A stretch of DNA of 35,382 nt from DUEL01 sp964580565 (lineage in GTDB: Bacteria; Chloroflexota; Anaerolineae; B4-G1; DUEL01), in the NCBI GenBank assembly GCA_964580565.1, contig CAZOLN010000012.1, positions 1-35,382 on the forward strand. Reading direction: 5' to 3'. The notes beneath the pieces were generated by a model that was given only the letters and a program-made list of their open reading frames with translations, ran no database searches and was not told where the DNA came from. Position 1 is the stretch's first letter. The number at the start of each line of letters is the position of its first letter. Made by a program: the position numbers and the translations under genes. Below are positions 7,599-14,876 of this stretch, one piece after another.

Positions 7599-8832
7599 AC
7601 CGTCCGTCCTGGGGTGGGCGCTCCCGATTCCGCAGCGCCCGTCCCAACAGGCCGAACCCCAACGCCGCGACCAGCCCCATCACCAGGCCGCCGTACCAGA
7701 TCGCTACCGGCGCGATCTGGTCGTTCAGGAAGCCCCCTAGCACGGGCCCTGTGGCGAACCCCACGCCCCAGGTGAGGCCGTAGATGCTCATATATCGCCC
7801 CCGCATCGTCGGCGGGGCCAGGTTCGCCGTCAGCGCCGTGGAGGTCGGGATCATGATCATCTCACCGATGGTGAGGATCACCATGCTGATCAAGAAGGTG
7901 GGGAAGTTCCGGCCGAGGGCCACGCTTCCCACCCCCACGGCGTAGAAGAGGGACCCGACCGCCAGCACGGGCAGGTAGTGATGCCGCTCGGTGATCCGCG
8001 TGATGGCGTATTGGAACAACACGACCATTGTGGCGTTGGTCGCCATGATGAACCCGTACTGGCTCTCGGGCACGCCGAAGTTCTCCTTGGCGTAGACGGG
8101 CAGGAGCACCATCATCAGTGAGTAAGCCATACCGGCCAGCGTATATACCCCGCAGAAGGCCAGGAACGGCCGGTCGCGGAGGACCTGACCGTATCCGGCG
8201 AGGCCCACGGCTTCGCCGGGCGCCTCGGTCGCCTGCGGCATCGTCTCCTTGATGAAGAAGAGGATGAGCAGGGTGAAGGCGGCGTGCGCTGCGGCTGCGA
8301 CGTAGAAGGCCAGGGTGTAGGAGATCACCGCGAGGAACCCGCCCACGGAGGGGCCGAAGGCGATGCCGAGGTTGACGATCAGACGGAGCAGGGCGTAGGC
8401 GCTGGCGCGGCGTTCCGGCTCGATCAGGTCTGCCACCATCGAGTTGCTGCCGACGCGGTACAGGGGGCCGAACGCCCCGTTGACGACCATCAGCGCGGCC
8501 CAGGCCCCCAGCGTGCCGGCCGCGCTCATGCCGATGAAGGTCAGGCTGCCGACGGCCAGGCTTGACACCATCGCGCCCTTCCGACCGAACCGGTCGACCA
8601 GCGGCCCGGCGATCATCGTCGTGACCAGCCCTACGACCGAGTTCAACGTCAGGAGGAGGGCCACGGTGGTCAGCGGCACGTCGAGACGCTGGCGCATATA
8701 GATGGTGAGGAACGGCCACACCATGCTGCCGCCAGCGGCGCTGACCATTCCTCCCCAGAACAAGAACCAGAACTGGCGGGGGTATCCCGCCGTGGCCCGT
8801 CGCACTCGATCCAGCCAGCAAGAGACGGCCAT
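7597..8832 (-). CDS. Major facilitator superfamily transporter, drug-efflux type
   Basis: A 411-residue protein with about 12 hydrophobic segments in two halves. The MFS motif A between helices 2 and 3 is present as GPLVDRFGRKGAM (about residues 76-88), and a long polar loop near residues 190-215 (KETMPQATEAPGEAVG) separates the halves. The fifth helix carries a glycine-proline rich stretch (GIAFGPSVGGFLA), as in motif C of drug/proton antiporters, which supports an exporter of the DHA1 type. The substrate is not predictable. The ATG at 8832 is preceded by AGGCAGAGG. The gene is the last of a minus-strand group after the YIP1 and VOC genes, with 53 bases to the VOC stop. Confidence 0.9.
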   Translation of the reverse strand: MAVSCWLDRVRRATAGYPRQFWFLFWGGMVSAAGGSMVWPFLTIYMRQRLDVPLTTVALLLTLNSVVGLVTTMIAGPLVDRFGRKGAMVSSLAVGSLTFIGMSAAGTLGAWAALMVVNGAFGPLYRVGSNSMVADLIEPERRASAYALLRLIVNLGIAFGPSVGGFLAVISYTLAFYVAAAAHAAFTLLILFFIKETMPQATEAPGEAVGLAGYGQVLRDRPFLAFCGVYTLAGMAYSLMMVLLPVYAKENFGVPESQYGFIMATNATMVVLFQYAITRITERHHYLPVLAVGSLFYAVGVGSVALGRNFPTFLISMVILTIGEMIMIPTSTALTANLAPPTMRGRYMSIYGLTWGVGFATGPVLGGFLNDQIAPVAIWYGGLVMGLVAALGFGLLGRALRNRERPPQDGR

Positions 8833-8885
8833 CAGCCTCTGCCTACTCCCCCACGCTCATAGTCGACCCATTCCGCAGCGCTCAT

Positions 8886-9229
8886 CTACGAAGCGCACGC
8901 GGTGAAGTACTTGTGCCAGTCGATCTGCACCAACTGCAGGCGGTTGCCGTCGGGGTCGACAAGCAGCGCGATGCGTCCTCCCCACGGCGTATCGTGCGGC
9001 TCTTTGNNNNNNNNNNNNNNNNNNNNNNNNNNNNNNNNNNNNNNNNNNNNNNNNNNNNNNNNNNNNNNNNNNNNNNNNNNNNNNNNNNNNNNNNNNNNNN
9101 NNNNNNGTCGAACCCGGCGTAGTCGGGAAACTGATACTTCTTTGGCAGTCCGAGAACCCGCTCGTAGAAGTCGACCGCCCGCTCCAGGTCCGACACGGTG
9201 AGGGTGACGTCCCACACTCTCAGGATCAT
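8886..9229 (-). CDS. VOC-family (glyoxalase/dioxygenase fold) protein, interrupted by gap 2
   Basis: The start at 9229 follows GGAGGTGACGAG. The N-terminal half reads ILRVWDVTLTVSDLERAV and then DFYERVLGLPKKYQF, the standard opening of a vicinal oxygen chelate domain. The C-terminal piece beyond the N run has GGRIALLVDPDGNRLQLVQ, the usual last strand with the DPDGN.(I/L).L(V/I) pattern, ending at the TAG at 8886. The two pieces are in different frames across the 100 N, which only shows that the true gap length differs from 100; it must leave remainder 2 on division by 3. VOC proteins bind a metal and act on varied small molecules, including some resistance substrates. The adjacent MFS exporter makes a resistance role conceivable but not shown. 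Confidence 0.8.
9007..9106. other. Scaffold gap 2 (100 N) inside the VOC gene
   Basis: Exactly 100 N. The flanking sequences do not overlap each other. The coding frames on both sides belong to one VOC protein, so the missing piece is coding and its true length is not 100. Confidence 0.98.
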
Positions 9230-9270
9230 CTCGTCACCTCCAATGGGGGCTTGGTGGCGAACCTTTCCCA

Positions 9271-9867
9271 TCACCACACGGGCACCCCGTACCATTCCCC
9301 GGTGAGGAAGATGCGGCCGATCTGGACCCCCATCAGGACGCCCACGAAGAGCACCGCCAGCCCCCAGGAAAAGCGGTGCAGCCGACGGAGCGCCAGCGGG
9401 TAGATCGCCGCCGTCCAGAAGGCCGCCACCGTCCCGCCCAGGTAGGGGACCCAGCCGAAGAGAAGCACAGGGGTGGCTGGGTAGACGAAAAAGCGGACCG
9501 TCTGCCAGTACCCGCCCTGGCCGCGGAGCAGTTTGAAGATCAGGTGATAGAAGAGAGAGACGGTCGGGATGAAGAGCATCATCAGCGTCCAGACCAGGGC
9601 TGGCATCCAGGCCCAGTCTGGAATGCCCGTCGCTTTTCCCAGGACCGGGGCGATGTCGTGGTAGGCGAAAAGTTGGGGGTTGGTCCCCGAGTGAAGCAGG
9701 TTGCAGGGGACGCCCAGCAGGTTGGTCAGCGCTGTCATCACCCCCAGCCACAGGCTCCACGCCGCCAGATAGGCGAGCGTGTCGCGGGCCGGTTCGTCTC
9801 GGTACGCCTCCAGGGCTCGGTCCGGCCGCAACAGCATCTCCATCGCCTTGAGCAGGAGCCTCTTCAT
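9271..9867 (-). CDS. YIP1-family membrane protein
   Basis: A 198-residue membrane protein starting at the ATG at 9867, with GGGGAG nine bases upstream. It has a short amphipathic start (LLLKAMEMLLRPDRALEAYRDE), followed by about five hydrophobic segments. The opening with a PxxAL.....EP phrase before the first membrane helix is typical of bacterial Yip1-domain proteins, as is the later LFYHLIFKLLRGQGGYWQTVRFFVY, which matches the family's H...KLLGG.G.F..T.....Y pattern. Function in bacteria is not established. It is the first gene of a minus-strand group with VOC (41 bases downstream) and MFS, and has its own extended -10 promoter. Confidence 0.8.
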   Translation of the reverse strand: MKRLLLKAMEMLLRPDRALEAYRDEPARDTLAYLAAWSLWLGVMTALTNLLGVPCNLLHSGTNPQLFAYHDIAPVLGKATGIPDWAWMPALVWTLMMLFIPTVSLFYHLIFKLLRGQGGYWQTVRFFVYPATPVLLFGWVPYLGGTVAAFWTAAIYPLALRRLHRFSWGLAVLFVGVLMGVQIGRIFLTGEWYGVPVW

Positions 9868-9909
9868 CGAACGCGTCTCCCCATTGGTTTGGCTGTTCCT
9901 ACGCCTCCC

Positions 9910-9918
9910 AGTATACCA
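9910..9918 (-). promoter_or_regulatory. Extended -10 promoter for the YIP1-VOC-MFS group
   Basis: On the minus strand the sequence reads TGGTATACT, that is TGn followed by a -10 box one base from consensus. The predicted start is near 9903, about 35 bases before the YIP1 ATG. No good -35 box is seen, as is common for extended -10 promoters. Confidence 0.5.
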
Positions 9919-9970
9919 GATCAGACGACATTCCGCATCCGTGAGACCCCGACCGGGGCGATGGGGCGGG

Positions 9971-9988
9971 GCTGTGGATTTCCACAGC
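9971..9988. promoter_or_regulatory. Perfect inverted repeat, possible operator
   Basis: GCTGTGGATTTCCACAGC has two perfect 8-base arms around a 2-base centre. It lies between the divergent YIP1 and kinase promoters, about 25 bases upstream of the kinase -35 region. A transcription-factor site is plausible; the binding protein is unknown. Confidence 0.45.
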
Positions 9989-10012
9989 GTGATAGACGGT
10001 CCGCCGTGGGCA

Positions 10013-10041
10013 TTGCGCTTCAGCCCAAGATGAGGTAGAAT
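10013..10041 (+). promoter_or_regulatory. Candidate promoter of the V4R kinase operon
   Basis: TTGCGC (10013-10018) and TAGAAT (10036-10041) are 17 bases apart. The -10 box is good and the -35 weak (three of six). The transcript would start near 10048 and carry AAGGAG before the GTG start at 10067. Confidence 0.5.
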
Positions 10042-10066
10042 CGCCCGTGCTGTCCAAGGAGTATAA

Positions 10067-12598
10067 GTGGATCCAACGTACCAGGATTTTCTCAGCGAAG
10101 ACCCTCAGCGCCCCGGCGTGCTCCGCTTCGGCGGGGCACGGATGGCCCTGTTGGATGTTGGGGCCGGCTTCTGGGGGTTGCGTCGTCAGATGGAGGCATT
10201 GGTCGGCCCTCGGCTGACCGATGCCGTGCTCCAGCAGGCGGGGGTCAACGGCGGGGCCTCCTTTGCCCGCGCTTTCGCCCCCGACGTCTCCCCTCAAACG
10301 GCGGCTCAGGCTCTGCGCGATTGCATTGCCGCCTACCAGGCGGCTGGCTTCGGGCGCTTTCAGATCGAGGTCCTGGAGTGGCCCGTCGGGCGCGTCGTCG
10401 TCCGCGCCTGGGACGCCTTTGAGGCCTGGATGATGCGTCAGCACGGGCGGCAGGCGGAGCGGCCGGTGTGCGCCTACTCGGCTGGCGTGCTGGTCGGCTT
10501 CGTCAACGTGCTGGCTGGTCGGAACGACGTGGTCTGCATCCAGCATGCTTGTCAGGCTCAGGGTGCCGACTCGTGCCTGTTCGAACTGCTGCCGGCCGAG
10601 GCGGCCGGCGATGTCCCTGTGGTCGCGCTTGCCCCCGACCCTGCGCTAGGGCGTCAACTGAACCTCCTCGAGATCCTCCTCGACAAGATGCCGATGGGTA
10701 TCGCCATCTTCGATCGGGACCTCCGGCTGCGTCGCTGCAACCCCACCTGGGCCGGGTTCATCGACCGCTACACCCCCTCGTCGGCGAGCCAGGTGGTGCC
10801 CGGGGCACGTTTCTTCGACCTGGCTCCCGGCACCGAGGATGAAGCGATGCCGATCTTCGAGCGGGTGCTGTCCGGCGAGACGGTGCGCCTGGAAGGGCTG
10901 CGGTTGGAAAGCGGGGGCATCGCTTCCTACTGGGACGTGGTCTTTGCACCGCTGATCGAGGACGGGGAGGTGGTGGGTTTTGTGGATGTGACCACCGACG
11001 CCACGGAGCGGGTGCGGACGGAGCAGGCGCTGAGAGAAAGCGAGGCTCACTTCCGCTCGCTGCTGGAGAACGCCACCAACTTCGCTGTCTATCGGCTGGC
11101 CGTGGATCCCGACAACCCCTATGGGGCCCGGGTCGTGATGGTCAGCCCCTCGATCAAGGAAATCACCGGCGTGTCGGAACCCTACCGCTTCGAGTCCTGG
11201 TTCGAGAACGTTCACCCGGAGGATCTGCCCAAGGCGGTGGAGGCGAACCGGCGCGCTGTGGAGAGGGGAGAGCCGTACAGCCAGCCGGTGCGGGTCTACC
11301 ATCCTCAGAAGCAACAGTGGATTTGGGTACATACGGCGTCCACCCCTGTCTTCGACGCCGAGGGCCGTCTGACGTACTTCAACGGCCTGATCATAGACAT
11401 TACGGAGCAGAAGCGGGCGGAAGAGGCGTTGCAGTTGGCCTACCAGACTTTGGAGCAGCGTGTTGAGGAGCGCACGCGCGAGTTGCAGACGCTGCTGGAC
11501 GTGGTGGCGACGGCCAGCCGCTCGCTGAACCTGGACGAGATGCTGGCACAGACGCTGGACCGACTGGTGGCGCTGGTAGGGGCCTCGCGGGTCGGCGTGA
11601 TGTTGGTGGATAGCGACTCGGGGGAGTTGAGGCCGGGGATGATCCGACCGGAGCGCTCCATCGCGCCGGAAGACCTGGCGGAGGTGGTCCAGGCCTGCCA
11701 CGATGTGATCGCTCGCGGCAAGCCGCTCTATGTGCCGGTGGACGAGGCCCGGGGGCACGTCGAACCCGGTGCCCTCCTGCCTCTCCGGGCCCGAGGGGAG
11801 GCGCTGGGGGTGCTGGTGATCGTCGGTCCGGAGGGTGGGGCGTTCAGCCAGGGGCAGATGGCCCTGTTCGAGTCCATCGCCGACCAACTGGGCGTGGCCG
11901 TTGAGAACGCCCGCCTCTACGAGCAGGCCGAGCAGGCCGCGGCGGCCGCCGAGCGGAGCCGTCTGGCCCGCGATCTGCACGATGCGGTTACCCAGACCCT
12001 CTTTTCGACCAGCCTCATCGCCGAGGTGTTGCCCCGCATCTGGGAACGGGACCCCGAGGAGGGGCAACGTCGCTTAGAGGAACTGCGCGAGTTGACGCGC
12101 GGGGCGCTGGCGGAGATGCGTACGTTGCTGCTGGAGTTACGCCCCGCCGCCCTGGCCGAGGCCAGGCTGGGCGACCTGTTGCGCCAGTTGGCTGAATCGA
12201 TCACCGGTCGGGCGCGGGTGCCGGTCGCCGTGGAGGTGGAGGGGGAAAGACCCCTGCCGCCGGAGGTCAAGATCGCCCTGTATCGCATCGCCCAGGAAGC
12301 GCTGAACAACGTGGCCAAGCACGCCGGGGCGAGGCGGGCGGAGGTGCGCCTGCGCTGCGAGCCCGGACGGGTGGAGATGTGCGTCTGCGACGACGGAAGC
12401 GGCTTCGACCTCGCGAGCGTGCCGCCGGAGAGCCTGGGTCTGGGCATCATGCGGGAGCGGGCGGAGGCGGTAGGGGCCGCGCTGGAGATCGAGAGCCGGC
12501 CTGGAGAGGGCACGCAGGTGATCGTCACCTGGGTGGAGCGTGAGACGTCGGACGTAAGGCGTCAGGAGTGGAAGGAGCGGGAACGTGGGAGACTCTGA
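10067..12598 (+). CDS. Sensor histidine kinase, V4R-PAS-PAS-GAF-HisKA_3-HATPase
   Basis: An 843-residue soluble kinase with a GTG start at 10067, six bases after AAGGAG. Residues 1-178 end in a V4R-like domain with the conserved run C...GVLVGFVNVLAG, then HACQAQGADSCLFEL; V4R domains bind small ligands or metals through such Cys/His residues. Two PAS domains follow, at about 200-325 and 328-450. A coiled coil (EQRVEERTRELQTLLD) leads into a GAF domain at about 485-620. The HisKA_3 phosphoacceptor is His638 in LARDLHDAVTQ, typical of the NarL/DegS group. The ATPase has RIAQEALNNVAKHA, DDGSGFD and GLGIMRERA. No membrane segment or signal peptide is visible, so a cytoplasmic signal is expected. 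It overlaps its response regulator by 14 bases. Confidence 0.93.
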   Translation: MDPTYQDFLSEDPQRPGVLRFGGARMALLDVGAGFWGLRRQMEALVGPRLTDAVLQQAGVNGGASFARAFAPDVSPQTAAQALRDCIAAYQAAGFGRFQIEVLEWPVGRVVVRAWDAFEAWMMRQHGRQAERPVCAYSAGVLVGFVNVLAGRNDVVCIQHACQAQGADSCLFELLPAEAAGDVPVVALAPDPALGRQLNLLEILLDKMPMGIAIFDRDLRLRRCNPTWAGFIDRYTPSSASQVVPGARFFDLAPGTEDEAMPIFERVLSGETVRLEGLRLESGGIASYWDVVFAPLIEDGEVVGFVDVTTDATERVRTEQALRESEAHFRSLLENATNFAVYRLAVDPDNPYGARVVMVSPSIKEITGVSEPYRFESWFENVHPEDLPKAVEANRRAVERGEPYSQPVRVYHPQKQQWIWVHTASTPVFDAEGRLTYFNGLIIDITEQKRAEEALQLAYQTLEQRVEERTRELQTLLDVVATASRSLNLDEMLAQTLDRLVALVGASRVGVMLVDSDSGELRPGMIRPERSIAPEDLAEVVQACHDVIARGKPLYVPVDEARGHVEPGALLPLRARGEALGVLVIVGPEGGAFSQGQMALFESIADQLGVAVENARLYEQAEQAAAAAERSRLARDLHDAVTQTLFSTSLIAEVLPRIWERDPEEGQRRLEELRELTRGALAEMRTLLLELRPAALAEARLGDLLRQLAESITGRARVPVAVEVEGERPLPPEVKIALYRIAQEALNNVAKHAGARRAEVRLRCEPGRVEMCVCDDGSGFDLASVPPESLGLGIMRERAEAVGAALEIESRPGEGTQVIVTWVERETSDVRRQEWKERERGRL

Positions 12599-13226
12599 TC
12601 GTATTCGGGTGTTGCTGGTGGACGACCACGCCGTGGTGCGTAGCGGCCTTTCGGCCTTTCTGATGGCCTTCGACGACCTGGAACTGGTTGGCGAGGCGAA
12701 GGATGGGGAGGAGGCGGTGCGTTTCTGCGAGCGGCAACGGCCCGATGTGGTGTTGATGGACCTGGTGATGCCGGGGATGGACGGCGTGGCCGCCACCCGT
12801 ATCATCCGGGAGCGGTGTCCCGAGGTGCAGGTGATCGCCCTGACCAGTTTTCGGGAGGAGGAACTGGTGCAGGGGGCGCTGGAGGCAGGGGCCATCGGCT
12901 ATCTGCTCAAGAACGTCTCGGCCGACGAACTGGCTGAGGCGATCCGTAAGGCCCACGCCGGTCGGCCGAGCCTGGCCCCGGAGGCGGCCCAGGCGTTGGT
13001 CCACGCGGCGAGGAGGCCGGACCAGCCCGGTCACGACCTGACGGAGCGGGAGCGGGAGGTGCTGGCCCTGATGGTCGAGGGGCTGAGCAATCCCCAGATC
13101 GCGGAGCGGTTGGTGGTCAGCCGGGCTACGGTGAAGTTCCACGTCAGCAACATCCTCTCTAAACTGGGGGTCGCCAGCCGCACCGAGGCGGTGGCCGTGG
13201 CGTTGCAGCACGACCTGGTCACCTGA
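12585..13226 (+). CDS. NarL/LuxR-type response regulator, partner of the V4R kinase
   Basis: A 213-residue regulator with a GTG start at 12585 inside the 3' end of the kinase gene, preceded by AAGGAG. The receiver is complete: Asp13-Asp14 in the acidic pocket, phosphoacceptor Asp59 in VVLMDLVMPG, Thr87, and Lys109 in GYLLKN. The LuxR-type DNA-binding helix-turn-helix spans about residues 152-208, with LTEREREVLALMVEG, then ATVKFHVSNILSKLG. Phosphotransfer from His638 of the overlapping kinase is the expected mechanism. Target genes are unknown; the downstream same-strand lipoprotein genes are candidates only by position. A stem-loop closes the operon just after the stop. Confidence 0.94.
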   Translation: MGDSDRIRVLLVDDHAVVRSGLSAFLMAFDDLELVGEAKDGEEAVRFCERQRPDVVLMDLVMPGMDGVAATRIIRERCPEVQVIALTSFREEELVQGALEAGAIGYLLKNVSADELAEAIRKAHAGRPSLAPEAAQALVHAARRPDQPGHDLTEREREVLALMVEGLSNPQIAERLVVSRATVKFHVSNILSKLGVASRTEAVAVALQHDLVT

Positions 13227-13258
13227 CCAGGGAGAAGACCGACCATCCGACCAGGCTC

Positions 13259-13294
13259 AGGACCCCCCGCCCAGCCGATGCGGCGGGGGGTCCT
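13259..13294 (+). terminator. Strong GC stem-loop after the response regulator
   Basis: AGGACCCCCCGC (13259-13270) pairs perfectly with GCGGGGGGTCCT (13283-13294) around a 12-base loop. It stands 32 bases after the regulator stop and just before the next promoter-like element. There is no T run, so intrinsic termination may be weak; an insulator or Rho-type role is possible. Confidence 0.55.
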
Positions 13295-13297
13295 CTG

Positions 13298-13306
13298 TGG
13301 TACACT
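13298..13306 (+). promoter_or_regulatory. Extended -10 promoter of the stand-alone receiver
   Basis: TGGTACACT gives TGn plus a -10-like TACACT. It sits 15 bases before the ATG at 13322, so the predicted leader is only about 8-9 bases. No -35 box is apparent, since the region upstream is the preceding stem-loop. Confidence 0.4.
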
Positions 13307-13321
13307 GCTGGCAGGGATGGG

Positions 13322-13720
13322 ATGAGTATGGACAAGAGAACATTGCGTGTGTTGATCGCCGACGGTCGGCCTCGGGTTCGTTCCGCCTTGCGGCTGCTCC
13401 TGGTCCAGGAGCCTGAGGTGACGGTGGTGGGCGAGGCCGAGGACGTAGGCCAGATGCTGAGGATGGTCGTCGAACGGTGGCCTGATCTGGTGCTTTTGGA
13501 CTGGGAGTTGCCGCGCTGGGGTGGCCGTGCTGCGTTGGCAGGGCTGCGGAGGATACGGCCGGACCTGGCGGTGATCGTCCTCAGTGGTCGACCAGGGGTG
13601 CGCCAGTCGGCGTTGGAGGCCGGAGCGGACGGTTTCGTCAGCAAAGGGGATCCGCCGGAGCGGCTACTGGCAGCGGTACACGCCTGCCGTCTCGAACGAT
13701 GCGGCCGGGAAGGGGGGTAA
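13322..13720 (+). CDS. Stand-alone response-regulator receiver domain with altered acidic pocket
   Basis: A 132-residue protein that is only a receiver domain. The phosphoacceptor is Asp60 in LVLLDWELP, with Ser in place of Thr in VIVLSG, and Lys in GFVSKGD. The usual Asp pair after strand 1 reads IADGR, so Asp14 is kept and the second acid is Gly15. Mg2+ binding may therefore be weaker, although Asp60 is present. There is no DNA-binding or output domain; the C-terminus ends soon after helix 5. Two in-frame ATGs (13322 and 13328) are possible. It may act as a phosphate sink or a protein-interaction switch for the kinase encoded upstream, which is inference from position. The preceding stem-loop and promoter suggest separate transcription. 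Confidence 0.85.
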   Translation: MSMDKRTLRVLIADGRPRVRSALRLLLVQEPEVTVVGEAEDVGQMLRMVVERWPDLVLLDWELPRWGGRAALAGLRRIRPDLAVIVLSGRPGVRQSALEAGADGFVSKGDPPERLLAAVHACRLERCGREGG

Positions 13721-13781
13721 TACAGGGAGGCGTTTTTTTACCCCTTTCTTACATCCCCTTATCACCGATGTAGCCTCCTTT

Positions 13782-13794
13782 CCCCATAATGGGG
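13782..13794 (+). promoter_or_regulatory. Palindrome with -10-like CATAAT before the exported-protein gene
   Basis: CCCCATAATGGGG is a perfect 6-1-6 palindrome that contains CATAAT (13785-13790), one base from the -10 consensus. It lies about 35 bases before the ATG at 13825. No convincing -35 box was found, so the promoter call is tentative. Confidence 0.35.
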
Positions 13795-13824
13795 GCGCAA
13801 TCCAGACATAAGGAGGTGAGGGTG

Positions 13825-14274
13825 ATGAGGAAGTGGTCGATTATAGGCGGGCTGGTGGTGGCCCTGCTGGTGGCGTCCGTGTCGACGGCGTGGGCGGCAG
13901 GTGTCCGAGGGACCGGGGAGCTCCACGCCTGGGGGGACGGCCTGGCTGGCGTGCGGGGCGATGGGGAGGTCACCATCAGCGGCAACGGCGTCCTCTACTT
14001 CCGCGACCACGCCGGGGACGCCCACTGGTCGGTCTCGGGCACGGGGGAGCGGCACGACCTGCCCAGTGGGTGGATCGTCTACTACGGTTTCGACGGGACC
14101 TTTGAGGCCAGCGGCAGCCGTATCACGGTGGCGCTGAGCGGCTACAACGTGGACCTGTGGGCGAAGGGGACCGGCCTCGCCGTCCTCCACGGCGACGGCG
14201 AGTACGAGGTCAACGGTCACCGTTTCTTCTGGCGAAGCGACTTCGAGCCGATCCAACTGGGGCCCCAGGGGTAG
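13825..14274 (+). CDS. Small exported protein of unknown function
   Basis: A 149-residue protein; the ATG at 13825 has AGGAGG eight bases upstream, and in-frame ATGs before it lack one. A signal peptide is clear: basic MRKWS, a hydrophobic core (IIGGLVVALLVASVSTAW) and a likely cut after AWA. The mature part is rich in Gly, Asp and His with repeated short strands such as GVRGTGELHAWGDGLAGVRG, then DGEVTISGNGVLYF, GTFEASGSRITVALSG and GLAVLHGDGEYEVNG. The G-x-G-turn periodicity suggests a small beta barrel or beta-solenoid, but no named family was recognised. It is followed 26 bases later by a lipoprotein gene, and the three envelope genes from here to 17530 may form one transcript. Confidence 0.75.
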   Translation: MRKWSIIGGLVVALLVASVSTAWAAGVRGTGELHAWGDGLAGVRGDGEVTISGNGVLYFRDHAGDAHWSVSGTGERHDLPSGWIVYYGFDGTFEASGSRITVALSGYNVDLWAKGTGLAVLHGDGEYEVNGHRFFWRSDFEPIQLGPQG

Positions 14275-14300
14275 GGCAGACCCGGCAGAGAGGGTGAGCG

Positions 14301-14876
14301 ATGAAAGCGCCCCATCGTGGCTGGCTTCTCTTGCTCCTGCCCTTGCTCCTGGTGAGCATCGCCTGCAACCTGAGCGCGGTGCGGCGCTGGGCGGCGGGGG
14401 GCGGGGAGGATCCCACTCCGGAAGGACCGACGGCGACCCCTTCTCCGACGGCGGAGGCTCCCCCGCCGCCCTCCTCACCCGCCCCGCCCTCCTCCTGCGG
14501 CGACGGGGTGTGCGACGCGCACGAACGGCAGCACCCCGACCGCTGTCCTGAGGACTGTTTCGCCGAAGAGGGGGTCTACGTGGGCGAGGTGGCGCTGGAC
14601 ATGGACGCGCTCAACGACCTCCAGGCGATGGTGGACCAGGGGCACTACCCCTGGCGGTTGGATCCGTTGGAGGTGGCCCGGGCCGAGGGGGAGCGCCTGG
14701 GTTTTGACCCGGCTCGCGACACCTTCGACCTGCTCCCCACGCCGGACCCGGCCACGGGCCAGGCCGATGTGCTGGTCCTCCACGGCGATCGGTTCTACAT
14801 CATCCACCTGACGCAGCCGGTGCGGGTTGGCCTGGGTGGCATCTGGGCCGTCGTCGGCGTGGATAGGGGGTTGTGA
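14301..14876 (+). CDS. Lipoprotein with Cys-rich CGDGVCD motif
   Basis: A 191-residue lipoprotein with lipobox VSIAC (Cys22) after a Leu-rich core, then a long Pro/Thr/Ser linker to about residue 64. Next is a compact Cys motif starting near residue 66, CGDGVCDAHERQHPDRCPED then C; this C-G-D-G-x-C...C-x-x-D-C pattern is known from many secreted bacterial proteins as a small, probably disulphide- or metal-stabilised unit. The C-terminal 95 residues (EGVYVGEVALDMDALNDLQ through IWAVVGVDRG) look like a mixed alpha/beta domain that was not identified. The stop TGA shares its last base with the start of the next gene, so the two are translationally coupled and probably functionally linked. Confidence 0.8.
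   Translation: MKAPHRGWLLLLLPLLLVSIACNLSAVRRWAAGGGEDPTPEGPTATPSPTAEAPPPPSSPAPPSSCGDGVCDAHERQHPDRCPEDCFAEEGVYVGEVALDMDALNDLQAMVDQGHYPWRLDPLEVARAEGERLGFDPARDTFDLLPTPDPATGQADVLVLHGDRFYIIHLTQPVRVGLGGIWAVVGVDRGL

Noticed and set aside
10646..12067. 473-codon minus-strand frame inside the V4R kinase gene
   Set aside because: It is antisense to a complete histidine kinase and has no recognisable features.
13721..13750. T-rich run (13733-13739) after the stand-alone receiver as an intrinsic terminator
   Set aside because: No GC stem stands directly before the T run. GGGGTAA and TTACCCC can pair, but with a 17-base loop that includes the T run.
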